Made by a program: the position numbers and the translations under genes. Below are positions 7,801 through 17,568 of a stretch of DNA of 64,000 nt, piece by piece. The notes beneath the pieces are model-generated. The model did not search any database and was not told the origin of the DNA. It saw only the letters and a program-made list of their open reading frames with translations. Source of the stretch: DASUPK01 sp963833375 (GTDB lineage Bacteria > Actinomycetota > Thermoleophilia > Solirubrobacterales > 70-9); the NCBI GenBank assembly GCA_963833375.1, contig CAWHXR010000005.1:1-64000 (forward strand), given 5' to 3'. Positions within the stretch are counted from its first letter, which is position 1. Each line of letters starts with the position of its first letter.

Positions 7801-8950
7801 CTCAGCGGCCCGCCTTGCAGGCAAAGCCTCTTTTTGTATGCATCCGGCGTATAGCGGCATCTGCTTGTCAACTTGTCCCTTACGCTTTGCAGTCCGCATT
7901 CCTTCTTATGAAGGATCTTCAGCGACATCGCCTTGCCGGCAGGTTAACGAGGGCTCCTACCCGCTCCAACCCTTGAATAATTACTAGATATTTGCGAGGA
8001 AAAATGGGGCACGGGACGCCATCGCCGCCACCTGCGCCGCAGCTGTTCCGGCTGCACGCGGCGTTAATTTTTTAAGCCGAAACATATTTAACGGACTTTT
8101 GCTCGTCCCAGTAAATGAAAAAATTCTGGCATTAAGTTCTATTTAATGGGCGCTTTGTTAAGGATAAAAGGCCGCGTTTTTTCAATGCGTTAGATGAGCA
8201 TGTCTACGTCCGGGTCTAAGGCGCGGCGCTCCTCGTTTCGCACCTAATAAACGACTTTTTAAGTATCAACCAGGCGGGAAATAATTCCGGCGCGCTCCTG
8301 TTAACCGTCTTCGAATTAAGCAATCGGCGCGGCAACTTGGCTTTTACCATATGGCGTGGCCTCTCGCTTCTGGACCGGGAATGGACCTGAATTATTGGGT
8401 AACGAAAGAGCTTCGGGACTGGATCAAGCTTCTACTTGAGCGAGGACATCGACGCCGAGACGCTGAGAGAGCGCGCGCGTCATCAAGATCAGCTTGCCAT
8501 TCCAGGTGGCTTCAAACGCTCCGGCGAGGATGGATGCGCATTTCGCCGCCAATAAATAGCCGCTATCCCGATCGCCGCCGCGCCGGATGCCTTGTACTCA
8601 CGAAAAGGGGTTGGCCCAAGATTTCCTGGCCTTTCGTTGCACGGATACTGAGCCGCCGCTGACCCATCAGGCCATCACCAAAAATTGGCGATCGCAGTTC
8701 AGAGCGCCGCCGGGACATTCACAAATCTCTGCCCGGATTCCAGTGCCCGCTCTTGCCGACGCGCATGGCCGACGATTGAAGACCATGGTGCGCCCGACCA
8801 AGGTGGCGCGTTCGGGGCCGAAGGACGTCCTCGAGCAAGGTTGCATGACAGCGAACAGGCGGGTGCCGTTATCCATGGCAACCCTCGGCTCGCCCCGTTT
8901 CAACAAACAATGGGCATTCCTTTCAAATTGTCCAAACAGGAGCATCAACC
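7801..8950. other. Gene-poor region after moxR
   Basis: About 1.15 kb that is more A/T-rich than its surroundings, especially 7980-8350, with no gene I can support. It contains the moxR fragment at 8408-8478. Short open frames at 8587-9048 on both strands show no recognisable family and no ribosome site. It probably represents decayed sequence where a moxR partner gene might have been. Confidence 0.6.
8408..8478 (+). pseudogene. Displaced copy of a moxR segment
   Basis: About 70 bases closely match moxR at 7624-7694, in the part encoding ELLDWIKLLLSEDIDAETL. Differences are a few substitutions plus one extra base (TCTACTTGAGCG against TCTCCTCAGCG), so the frame is lost. No other moxR sequence is recognisable around it. 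Confidence 0.75.
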
Positions 8951-9523
8951 ATGCTTGCCTCTATCTTCCGCCTGTTCGTGATGGTCTTTTCGTCAGCGGT
9001 CATCATCTTTGCAGGCACTACTGCAAAGGCTCAGCAACCGAAGCTTGAGATGCATCGTGTCGGCGTTAGCGCCGATGATGGCTCGGGATGGCATCCGGCT
9101 GTTTCTACCAAAGGCGCGTTCTCGATCCGTGTCCCGATTCCCTTCAACGACTTTACGACCCACGACGCGCGCACAGGTGAAGCAAACCATGCCATCGGCG
9201 GCAAGAGTTCCGAGGGGATCAAGTTTATGGCTGTTGAAACGCCAGTAACTGCAAAGACACCCGATGACCTCGGGGCGATACCCAAGTCTTTCTCATCCAA
9301 CCCAGCCAACAAAGTGTCTGATGTAAGCCGCCAGACCAAAGACGGCGCCGATATCCTGTCCTTTTCCGTCACTGGGTCGGCCTCGACCGCGCACTTCCGC
9401 TACATTAAGGTCAAGGGCATGCTCTACACGTTATCGATTGAATTTCCCAATGCGTATCGCGAGGCGGTGGCGGCGATGAAGGACAAATTCTTCGGTTCCT
9501 TCAAGCTGAAGGACAAATCCTAG
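8951..9523 (+). CDS. Secreted protein of unknown function
   Basis: A 190-residue protein with a clear signal peptide (hydrophobic residues 6-22, predicted cleavage after TAKA). The ATG is preceded by AGGAG at good distance. The mature part contains a repeated beta-rich pattern ending in YREAVAAMKDKFFGSFKL, which suggests a small periplasmic or secreted alpha/beta fold. No catalytic motif is seen and I cannot assign a family. Coding character and signals make it a likely real gene. Confidence 0.75.
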   Translation: MLASIFRLFVMVFSSAVIIFAGTTAKAQQPKLEMHRVGVSADDGSGWHPAVSTKGAFSIRVPIPFNDFTTHDARTGEANHAIGGKSSEGIKFMAVETPVTAKTPDDLGAIPKSFSSNPANKVSDVSRQTKDGADILSFSVTGSASTAHFRYIKVKGMLYTLSIEFPNAYREAVAAMKDKFFGSFKLKDKS

Positions 9524-9873
9524 CCGGGCAACATGGCGGCCCTGTCTTGCCTGCTGTCCGCATCCGCAAAAGGAAACGGACAAGGGAGCAGTGAAAGCGG
9601 TGCTAAGTAGGCATTCTTGGGTTCACCAACGAACGCCTCCGTGTTTGGTGGCCCCTTAAGGCAACACACATGCGGCCTATGGGTCGTGAACGGACGTGCC
9701 GGTTTTCTCGCGATCCCATGCGAGCCATGTCGGTTTGGGAATATCAATGCGGTCTTCTAAATGCCTAAACAATCCCGCTCTTCAACCCGACTTGAGCGTC
9801 GCGAGATCATCGTGGTGCCGTCACTTTTGCGTGGTAACTGCTCATTCTGTTTAAGCTAAATAAAAAAGAAGCA
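9524..9873. other. Intergenic region, nothing recognised
   Basis: About 350 bases between the secreted-protein gene and the AAA-DUF4435 gene. I see no gene, repeat or clear terminator in it. An A-rich stretch near 9855-9872 lies just upstream of the ATG at 9874. Confidence 0.5.
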
Positions 9874-11403
9874 ATGGCCACACAAGGCGAAGTCTCGCAC
9901 GCTTCTGAGGCCCGGGCGTCTTTTCCATTCGAGATACCAGGTCCTTCGGAACCGTACCCTGTCCGTGTCCACCGGTTCTGCGCTCATCTTCGTCGGAGCG
10001 AATGGCGGCGGAAAGACCCGGCTTGCCGTACTCATTGAGGAAAGACTTGGCGCGTCCGCACACCGAATCTCCGCTCATCGGGCTTTGAATATGAAATCCT
10101 GGCGTGGCCAAGATTAGCGAACGCAGTGCGCTAGCTGGGCTCCGCACGGGATACCCCCATGAAGCCGCTCATCTCGGTCATCGACTTAGGCATCGCTGGC
10201 ATAATGAAGGCGCTGTCGCATTGCTCACGGACTTTGATTTTCTGGTACAGGCGCTATTTGCCGAGCAGTCCAACAGGTCGCTTGTCACACATCGCGAAAG
10301 GCGCGCAGGCAGCCTTACGGAGGCTATTCCTACCAAATTCGAGCGGCTTGTCGAAATCTGGCAAAGGTTACTTCCCCACCGTGAGCTGCACGTCACGGGG
10401 GACAATATCGAAGTATCGATTTTGGGTGACATTGCCAAATACCCCGCAAGTCAAATGAGCGACGGCGAACGCTCGATCTTCTACATGATCGGTCAAGTAC
10501 TGGTTGCCACAGAGAATTCGGTCTTGATCATCGATGAACCGGAGTTGCATGTCCACCGTTCAATTATGTCAAAACTGTGGGACGAACTGGAGGCCGCAAG
10601 ATCAGACTGCGCCTTCATCTTCATCACCCATGACTTGGAATTCGCCGCTGCACGCCTCGCCCAAAAATTCTCCATCGAAGACCTCCACCCAACGCCGTGG
10701 TGGAAGCTCAAGCTCGTACCGCCTCAGACCGGCTTCGATGAAGCGACGGCCACCCTCATCCTTGGCAGCCGCGTTCCCGTACTTTTCGTTGAGGGTACCA
10801 ATACAAGTTTGGATAACAACATCTACAGATGTTGTTTCCCGGATGGACCGTCATCCCCCGAGGTTCCTGCCAGGAGGTAATCCACGCCGTTATCACAATG
10901 CGCGCCAACAGCGAGTTCACCCGCATCAAGTGTGCCGGCCTCGTCAATTCCGATGGGTTTACTGAGTCCGAGGAAACTTTCATGGCCGCGCGCGGCATCG
11001 GTATCCTGCCCGTCTCGGAGATCGAGAACCTTGTCTTACTGCCCAGCGTTAGTCGCGCCATTGCTGAAAGCGAGGGGCACAACGGCCCTGGATTGCAGAA
11101 ATGTCTCGGCGACCTCACCGCCGCTGTGTTCGCTTCGCTTAAACCCGGGCTTATCGAGGAGGCGTTGTCCGGCACAGCAAGCGGCAAATCGATCGTTTCC
11201 TAAAACGCGTCGAGTTCGGCGAGGCTAAAACGGTTGCTGACCTCGTGACACAGACAGAGCAACAGCTTGCTGCATTAGACATCAGCACCATCGCTGATAA
11301 CGCACGCATTGAACTTGAGAAAGCCCAATCCAACAAAGACCTTACTGCTCTCCTTGCCCGCTATGACAACAAAGGCTTCTCGCTCTGGCCGCGACGCACC
11401 TAA
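9874..11403 (+). pseudogene. AAA ATPase-DUF4435 (TOPRIM-like) protein, PARIS-like fusion, frameshifted
   Basis: Reading across frames gives one protein of about 500 residues. The N-terminal ABC/AAA ATPase has Walker A GANGGGKT (near 10,005), signature SDGERS, Walker B VLIIDEPELHVHRS and the switch FITHD. It is followed by a DUF4435 TOPRIM-like domain with PVLFVEG, the VIPRGSC strand and LPVSEIENLVLLPSV, ending GFSLWPRRT. ATPase plus DUF4435 is the composition of the PARIS anti-phage system (AriA and AriB), here fused. Frame changes occur near 9960, 10,095, 10,840 and 11,175, so it is inactive or error-ridden. The usual TOPRIM aspartate position reads GLVNSDGF, perhaps D to N. Confidence 0.75.
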
Positions 11404-11510
11404 AGCGCACCAAAGCTCAAAATTCGAGGACTGGTTGACGAGGGTGCTGTTGAATAACAAAGCTCCAGCAGTTCTTGCGGCAAACCGTGCCGCTCTTCCT
11501 AGCTTAGAAG

Positions 11511-12774
11511 CTAGGTAGCAAACTCGCCAGCAGCTGCCGCGGCTGCCACTACAAGCGAAACGCCCGCTTTGAGCTCCAATAGGCAATCATCTCGCTTGAG
11601 CATTTTTTCGAGACGCATCTTCCGCGACTGGCCGGCTTCGTCCAATCGTTGGTCAAGCCGCGAACGTTTGCTTGATGGAGCGCGCGTCAAGCAGACGGGA
11701 AATAATGCACCGAGAACTGGCGAGCCTAGCACAGGCAATTGATCGAAGGTGCATTGCCGGGGCGATTTGTCGGGCCGCCACCGGATGAGCTTTGTGCCGT
11801 GGCGGAACCGGTTCGCGGTAATGTGGTCGTACTGCACCTCGACGATGAGCACGGGCCGGACCGGCTCCCATGTTGTCGATTTCTCCGTCGCCCACCGGCT
11901 TGGGCCACCGGGAGCCTTCCCCGTGAAGCCGGGCGGCTCGATCAAATCCTCCAAGAGTTTTGTCAACTCGCCGCGATCCTCTGCGGAGATTGCTGATGTA
12001 AACCCGACATGATCCAGTTCGCCGCGTTCGCTATAGAGGCCGAGAAGCAGCGACCCCACAAGCCGCTCGCGTTCGAGATAGCGAAAACCGCCAACAACGC
12101 AGTCCGCCGTGCGCAGCCGCTTGACCTCGATCATTGAACGCTTTCCAGGCTCGTAAGGGCCATCCAGCCGCTTCGCGATCACGCCGTCGATTGCGCCGCC
12201 GCTCGCCTTCAGCCAGTCACAGGCTATGGCGACGTCGCGGGTGAAGGGAGACAGCCTGAGCAGCGGCTCCTCCGCGTTCTTTCCCATAGAAGCTCTCCAG
12301 CGCCTTCCGCCTGTCAACAAGAGGTGCCCGCAGCAGCGTGTTGCCGTTGATCGCAAGCGCATCGAAAAGGATCACGGTCGCGGGCATTTCTAAAGACAGC
12401 CGCTTGATGCGGCTCGCGGCGGGATGGAGGCGCATTTGCAGGGCGTCGAAGGAGAGCGCTCCGTTCGCCTCCACGATCAACTCACCGTCCAGCGCGAAGG
12501 TGTCAGGCTCAAGCCGCTCGACCAGCGACACGATTTCCGGGAAAAACCGCGCCAGCGATTTGCCCGATTTCCCGGCAAGCTCAGCCCGGTTCCCGGCCCG
12601 GAAAAGGAGACATCGGAAGCCGTCCCATTTCGGCTCGAACTGCCAGCCCGGTTCGGATGGTAGGCGGTCCACCTGCCGCGCTTCCATTGGCGGCGATGCA
12701 GGATCGACAGGGAACGCGCCTCCCTGGATCGGCGGTGCCGAAGAAGATAGAATTGCAGGCTGCGCTCGTGGCAT
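11511..12774 (-). pseudogene. ATP-dependent DNA ligase (LigC/LigD-ligase type), frameshifted
   Basis: Adenylating ligase without the polymerase and phosphoesterase domains of full LigD. The nucleotidylation lysine is in EPKWDGFR; LDGELIV and IDGVIAKRLDGPYEPGKR are the following ligase motifs, and an OB-fold ending in RPDKSPRQCTFDQ is present. Such ligases act in non-homologous end joining or stationary-phase repair. One extra base near 12,280 splits the frame between ESFYGK and NAEEPLLRLSP. After CTFDQ the frame runs on about 75 residues beyond the family end. Start taken at ATG 12774; an internal ATG (MEARQVD) also fits. Confidence 0.8.
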
Positions 12775-12861
12775 GACAGCCAAAGCCCAGGGACGACGGC
12801 TGGTTCCCAATATACGGCTGACAGTGGAGCGCGGGCGATTTTTGTGGCACATATCCGCTCC

Positions 12862-13434
12862 ATGAAGCCCAAAATCAGCGTGCTCGCCGCATTCACCATC
12901 ACAGCCCATTTCGCTCTCTCCGTCGGCTGCCGCCGAGCGTTGGAACACCCTGCCCGCGCTGCCTCGAATGCCGACGCCTGAGCAGTCCGGCTATGCGCCG
13001 GTCAACGGCATCAAGATGTATTACGCGATTTACGGCAAGGGCGATCCGATCCTTCTCATCCATGGCGGGCTTGCGAACTCGGATTATTGGGCGAACCAGG
13101 TCAAGGAACTTTCGAAGACGCATGAGGTGATCGTCGCCGACGCCGCGGGCATGGCCGCTCAAGCTGGACCAGCGAGCCGATCGGCTACGATCTCATGGCA
13201 TCGGACTATGTCGCGCTGCTCGACCATCTCAAGATTCCGAAGACGGCGATTGTCGGCTGGAGCGACGGCGGCATCATCGGGATCGACATCGCCATGCACC
13301 ACCCGGACCGCGTCACGAAGCTTTTCGCGCAGGCCGCGAACGTCACGACAGACGGCGTGAAGCCGAACATGGACAACGCGCCCGCCTTTGCCGCCTTCAT
13401 CGAGCGCAGCGCTTCGGAACATGGGCGGCTATCG
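12862..13434 (+). pseudogene. Secreted alpha/beta-hydrolase, frameshifted and cut off
   Basis: Starts with a signal peptide (MKPKISVLAAFTITAHFAL), then in another frame SAAAERWNTLPALPR, followed by the hydrolase core: ILLIHGG oxyanion loop, RGHGRSSW, nucleophile elbow GWSDGG. Frame changes fall near 12,918 and 13,140. The family sequence continues to about FIERSASEHGRLSA and then stops matching; the catalytic Asp and His regions are missing because the sequence changes organism at about 13,435-13,447. Divergent from the ligase. Confidence 0.75.
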
Positions 13435-13447
13435 GCCCTGGCAATCG
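13435..13447. other. Seam between alphaproteobacterial and actinobacterial sequence
   Basis: Left of this point genes are alphaproteobacterial with moderate GC; right of it they are actinobacterial with about 70% GC. The join lies inside the hydrolase frame, which continues without a stop into the tail of an unrelated membrane protein. No integrase, tRNA or repeat marks it. Best explained by assembly or contig joining. Confidence 0.8.
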
Positions 13448-13533
13448 ATCGGCGGACGATGATCGCCCACTGGATGCGGGTCGTGTCCTTCATCGCCCTG
13501 CTCGTCGTCATGGTCTGGAAACCGGGGGCGTGA
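13447..13533 (+). CDS. C-terminal tail of a membrane protein (5' end missing)
   Basis: The last about 28 residues before the stop at 13,531-13,533 form one hydrophobic helix (VVSFIALLVVMVWKPGA). They are not part of the hydrolase family and look like the end of an actinobacterial membrane protein whose upstream part is absent beyond the seam. The stop overlaps the GTG start of the next gene (GTGA), as in a coupled operon. Confidence 0.5.
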   Translation, partial: DRRTMIAHWMRVVSFIALLVVMVWKPGA

Positions 13534-14011
13534 GCGTGCTGACGACAGTGGCTTCCGCAACCAGGCCGGGCTCCTGGGATTTCCCCCTCTTCGTCCACAT
13601 CCTCGGCGCGATGACGCTCGTCGGGGCCGTCGGCCTCAGCGCCTTCTCCCTGATGGCGGCCTGGCGTAACGGGTCCGCCGCGATGACCCAGCTCGCCTAC
13701 CGCTCCCTGCTCTGGGTCGCGCTGCCCGCCTGGATCGTGATGCGCGCCGCCGCCCAGTGGATCCTCCACAAGGAGGGCCTCGACGCCGACAACGTCGACC
13801 TCACCTGGGTGAACCTCGGGTTCAACTTCTCGGAGGGGACGCTCGTGCTGCTGCTCGTCGCCACCCTGCTCGCGGGTATCGGCGCCCGCCGGGTGCGCCC
13901 GCAGACGGCGGCGACGCGACCACCCTCGACAGGGTGGCGCTGGTGCTCGTCTCGATCGCCCTGATCGGCTACCTGGTCGCCGTCTGGGCGATGACGACCA
14001 AGCCCACCTAG
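13530..14011 (+). pseudogene. Four-helix membrane protein, frameshifted
   Basis: About 160 residues with four predicted transmembrane segments: FPLFVHILGAMTLVGAV, LLWVALPAWIVMRAAA, TLVLLLVATLLAGIGA and, after a frame change near 13,905, LVLVSIALIGYLVAVW. One indel in the GCAGACGGCGGCGACG run separates the third and fourth helix. GTG start overlapping the preceding stop. Function unknown; similar small membrane proteins occur in pairs in actinobacteria. Confidence 0.65.
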
Positions 14012-14741
14012 CCGGAGAGCAGCTTGCCCAGCGCGCCGCTGGCGCTACCGGCGCTGCTCGCCTGGCCGCCGGCGGCGGCGCTGGTGACGCGGCCCTCGGA
14101 GGGCTGGATCAGCAGCCATCCCTTGCCGCTGAAGGCCATCTGCACCGTCTCGCCGGAGCCGCGCCCGATGAAGGTCTTCAGGTTGACGTCGGTCTTCACC
14201 GAGGTCTTGATCCCCTCGGACCAGGTGATCGCGGCCTGCGGGTCGGCGAAGGTGTCCTCGCCGTCGATCTCGAGCAGCACCGGCGGCCCATCCGAGAGCA
14301 TCGCCACGTAGCCCGAGCCGGAGAGGTGGGTGTTGTACATACCGCCGCCGATGAAGCCGGAGACGCCCTCGACCTTCTTGATGTCCCAGTCGATGTCCGC
14401 GTCGAAGGCCAGCAGGTTGGCGCCGTTGACCGTGATCGCCTCATCGGAGAGCTTCACGAGCTGGATCTCCTGGGCGAGATCGGCGAGGAAGACCTCGCCG
14501 GTGCCCGAGATCTTCATCAGCTCGGCGCCCTCCCCGGTGACGGCCTTCTTCGCCATCCGCTTGAGGCCGCCCGAGCCGGCGTGCTCGAACTGACGTCGCC
14601 CTGGTAGGCGACCATCGAGCCGAGCTTCGCCTCGATCGTCTCGCCCTGGAGCTGGACCTTGAGCATCTTGGAGCCCTGCAGCGCGAACGGCTCGTTGCCC
14701 GCCGTCTCCCTGAACTCCCCGAGGGTCTCTTCGACCGCCAT
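14008..14741 (-). pseudogene. AIM24 family protein, frameshifted
   Basis: AIM24 (formerly DUF124) proteins form a beta-prism fold and are of unclear function in bacteria. N-terminal part (14741 leftward) has FALQGSKMLKVQLQGETIEA and SMVAYQGDV; after a one-base deletion near 14,593 the frame resumes with MAKKAVTGEGAELMKISG and ends with GKGWLLIQPSEG and an Ala/Gly/Ser-rich tail. Both halves are needed for the fold. It converges with the preceding membrane protein gene, the two ends overlapping by four bases. Confidence 0.8.
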
Positions 14742-14823
14742 GCGACCTCCTGTCTTGGGTTGCGGATGAGCCCGCAGCCTAACGGCGAGCGGCGGGGCGG
14801 TTGGGTGGACGGACGAGTGTTCC

Positions 14824-15735
14824 TCAGGCCGTCCTCGTCGCTTCGCCGGCGAGCGCGCCTCGCCGCCAGCGCAGGTAGTACTGCCCGAACGCCCTCGCCT
14901 GCGGCGGCATCAGCGGGCGCGACGCGCGGGCGATCCGGGCGAGCGCCCGGAAGCGGCGCTGCTGGGAGGCCGTCCACTCCACCCCGAGCCGCTCGCGGAG
15001 GACGGGCGGCAGCATCCCGAGCGTCGCGAGAGACCCGGCCTTGGTGGAGGGCCAGCGGGCGATGCGCCAGACGCTCTCCCTCATCCAGGGCAGCGGCGGA
15101 GCGGCCGGGTCGGCCAGGGAGGCGAGTACGTCCTGCGCGGCCTCGGTGTCCTCCAGCTCCCGCTCGACCATCTCGTCGAAGTAGGCGAGCAGCTCCGGCC
15201 AGGTCTCGGGCAGGTCCTCGTAGCGGACGCCGACCAGCCGTCCCATGCGGCGCCACTCCGACCAGAACGCTTCGGTCTCGCCGGGGCTCAGTGCCGGCGA
15301 GCAGAAGAGATGGTGGGCTCGGACGATCGACTCGGCGAGGGTCGCGTGAACCCACGCGTACGGACGGGGCTCGAGGGCGTGGTAGCGCTCGCCGTCGGGC
15401 CGGACGCCGTTGATCGGCTTGTGCATCTCGCGCACGCGCCGCCCCATCTCCCAGGCGAGATCCGGTCCCCCGTACGTCACCGCGGTGGTGTAGTCGAGCG
15501 TGCGCAGCAGCCGGCCCCAGGGGTCCTCCCTGAAGTTGGAGTGCTGGGTGACTCCCGCCCCCACGGAGGGGTGGGTCACCTGCAGCAGCAGCGCGTAGCC
15601 GGAGGCACCGAAGAGGCGGGCGTCGCCCGCGATCCGCCGGGTGACGCCGCCCCGCGGCGGGATCAGCTCGGCGGCCTCGTCCCTGCTGGGAAGGATCGGC
15701 TCGGGTCTGGCAGCGATGGCACGGAGGAGTATCAC
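14824..15735 (-). CDS. Oxygenase MpaB family protein (DUF2236)
   Basis: About 303 residues related to the haem-dependent MpaB/latex-clearing oxygenase fold. Family features are the HPSVGAGVTQHSNF block, the repeated WGRLLRT region, WVHATLAESI and the distal RYEDLPETWPELLAYF. No signal peptide; likely cytoplasmic. Start chosen at GTG 15735 because homology begins soon after; the frame stays open upstream but would overlap the divergent gene. Substrate unknown. Confidence 0.85.
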   Translation of the reverse strand: MILLRAIAARPEPILPSRDEAAELIPPRGGVTRRIAGDARLFGASGYALLLQVTHPSVGAGVTQHSNFREDPWGRLLRTLDYTTAVTYGGPDLAWEMGRRVREMHKPINGVRPDGERYHALEPRPYAWVHATLAESIVRAHHLFCSPALSPGETEAFWSEWRRMGRLVGVRYEDLPETWPELLAYFDEMVERELEDTEAAQDVLASLADPAAPPLPWMRESVWRIARWPSTKAGSLATLGMLPPVLRERLGVEWTASQQRRFRALARIARASRPLMPPQARAFGQYYLRWRRGALAGEATRTA

Positions 15736-15789
15736 CTGCGTACGCTGGATCTTTGAGGGCCAGCCGGTTCGCCGGGGTAGCCTGGCCGG

Positions 15790-17115
15790 ATGATTCTGGG
15801 AGGCCGAGGGAGCCGCATCACCGCCGCCCTGGTGGTCGCCGCGATCGTGATCGCGGGCTTGCTGGGCGCGGGGGCGAGCCCGTGGCAGGGCGCCGCCGGG
15901 AGCCTCTCCGCCCAGCAGGCCCAGGCCGCCAAGAAGAAATGCAGCAAGAAGACGAAGAGGAAGCAGAAGAGGTGCAAGAGGGGACGGCCACCGGCCGTGA
16001 CCGGGAGCCCCTCGCAGGCGCCGAGCCCTCCCCAGGCGGCCGTCTACCAGGTGCCCGCGAGCATCAAGGACGACTGCTCGTCCCCGGTCGAGGACGAGAT
16101 CATGGCCTGGCTGGCCACCGTGCCGGACGGGAGCACGGTGCAGTTCGGGGCCGGGCGCTGCTACGGCCAGGACGGCACGATCACGCTCACCGACAGGAAC
16201 GGCCTCGTGATCGACGGCCGGGGATCCGAGTTCCGCGCGCTCACCCCCGGCGGGAGCCACCGCGACAACTGGCGCTTCGTCAGGGGCGGGGATCTCACCG
16301 TGCGGAACATGGCCGTTCGCGGGTCCGACCCCGAGGGCAAGTACGACCCCGCCGTCGAATGGCAGCACGGCTACTCGGTGGAGGGCGTCCAGGGAATGAC
16401 CCTCTCGAACGTTCAGGCCCGCGAGACCTGGGGCGACGGCGTCGATCTATGGCGCGGCTCGTCCTCGCACGCCTGCGGCGATGACGCGTCGAGCGCCCGC
16501 AACGTCCTCATCACCGGGGCGCGGCTCGAGCGGATCGGCCGCCAGGGAGTGGCCGTCGTCGACGCCGAGCAGGTGACGCTCCAGGACTCGACCATCGGCC
16601 CGGTGGCCTGGGCGAATGTGGACCTGGAGACCGACGATGCCTGCGAGATCGCCCGCCACGTCACGGTGGCGCGCAACTCCTTCGGGTCGAACGGCTGGGG
16701 CGTGATCGTGAACGGCGGCTTCGGCGCCGACCCGCAGGTGGGCGACCTGAGCGTGACCGACAACGTCCAGACGGCGCCCACGGTCGACACGGGCATCCTC
16801 ACCCCCGACCCCTGCCGGGCGCCCGTCAGGATCCTCTCCCCGGACGCCGTCTACCGAGACGCCTACACCTTCAGCGGCAACAGCTTCCTGACGCCCAACA
16901 ACGCCTTCGTCTTCAGGCGCGTGCGGAACATCGACGTGAGCTCGAACTCGGTCACCTTCACGCCGACCACCGGCTGCGACAGCCTGGCCGGGGTCCGCCT
17001 GACGGACTCCCACACCGTCGGCATCACGGGCAACACCTTCACCGGCGCGAACAGCGTCTACTCGGCGGATGCCCTGAGCACGGAGATCACCGCCACGGGC
17101 AACACGCTCAACTGA
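15790..17115 (+). CDS. Secreted right-handed beta-helix protein
   Basis: 441 residues. A signal peptide (helix about 10-28, followed by Ala-rich cleavage region) leads to a lysine-rich segment (KKKCSKKTKRKQKRCKRGR) and a proline-rich linker. From about residue 90 the protein is a parallel beta-helix with pectate-lyase-like repeats: IDGRGSEFRA, LTVRNMAVRGSD, MTLSNVQARE, VTLQDSTIG, NNAFVFRRVRNIDVSSNSV and TVGITGNTFTG. Likely an extracellular polysaccharide-binding or -cleaving protein; catalytic residues cannot be assigned. Confidence 0.85.
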   Translation: MILGGRGSRITAALVVAAIVIAGLLGAGASPWQGAAGSLSAQQAQAAKKKCSKKTKRKQKRCKRGRPPAVTGSPSQAPSPPQAAVYQVPASIKDDCSSPVEDEIMAWLATVPDGSTVQFGAGRCYGQDGTITLTDRNGLVIDGRGSEFRALTPGGSHRDNWRFVRGGDLTVRNMAVRGSDPEGKYDPAVEWQHGYSVEGVQGMTLSNVQARETWGDGVDLWRGSSSHACGDDASSARNVLITGARLERIGRQGVAVVDAEQVTLQDSTIGPVAWANVDLETDDACEIARHVTVARNSFGSNGWGVIVNGGFGADPQVGDLSVTDNVQTAPTVDTGILTPDPCRAPVRILSPDAVYRDAYTFSGNSFLTPNNAFVFRRVRNIDVSSNSVTFTPTTGCDSLAGVRLTDSHTVGITGNTFTGANSVYSADALSTEITATGNTLN

Positions 17116-17213
17116 GCGGCCGTCGTCGCCGGGGCTGGCTATCGATATCTCTCGATTCTTGACACCCATCCCGCGAGTTCAATGACACTGCCAGGAGTAC
17201 CCTGAGCGAACTG

Positions 17214-17414
17214 ATGGAGCGAGCCGCCCGGACCGACGAACGCCTCGACGATCTGGCCCTGACGGTGCATTCGGGCTTCGATCGCCTCGATCGCGACATC
17301 CGAGACGTCAGACAGGAGATTGCCTCGCTTCGGCTCGCCCTGCTCGGTGTCGGCGGCGGAATCATGGTCGGACTGGTCGGCGTGATCGCGACCCTGCTGG
17401 CCCAGGGCGCCTAG
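17214..17414 (+). CDS. Short coiled-coil membrane protein, paralogue 1
   Basis: 66 residues: a polar N-terminus (MERAARTDERLDDLA), a short amphipathic coil (FDRLDRDIRDVRQEI) and one C-terminal transmembrane helix ending GVIATLLAQGA. Its two ends are nearly identical to those of the next gene, but it lacks the latter's 11-residue repeats. No ribosome site is obvious. Function unknown. Confidence 0.7.
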   Translation: MERAARTDERLDDLALTVHSGFDRLDRDIRDVRQEIASLRLALLGVGGGIMVGLVGVIATLLAQGA

Positions 17415-17446
17415 CGACCGGCGCTAGCGGTCAGTCCAGCGGGACA

Positions 17447-17465
17447 TCAGACCGCGGCCTGGGCC
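17447..17465. repeat. 19-base copy of the tetR 3' end
   Basis: TCAGACCGCGGCCTGGGCC is identical to 17965-17983, which is the stop codon and last codons of the tetR gene. Here it lies after paralogue 1 and is not part of any tetR. It shows that the duplication of the coiled-coil gene included the end of the neighbouring regulator gene. Confidence 0.75.
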
Positions 17466-17568
17466 TGGCGGTGAGTCCTGGGCCAGGTCCCATCGTGCGG
17501 GTTCAATTTCGGCTGAGCCTCGCACTTGTTCCGAAGCTCCGTAGAACCCCGAGCAGTACCCTGCGCTG

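Noticed and set aside
13435..13533. Hydrolase C-terminus fused to a membrane helix as a novel protein
   Set aside because: The fusion spans the organism seam and lacks the hydrolase's catalytic Asp and His; it is almost certainly an artefact.
15736..16368. Upstream extension of the MpaB gene
   Set aside because: The open frame continues, but the sequence overlaps the divergent beta-helix gene and is not related to the MpaB family.
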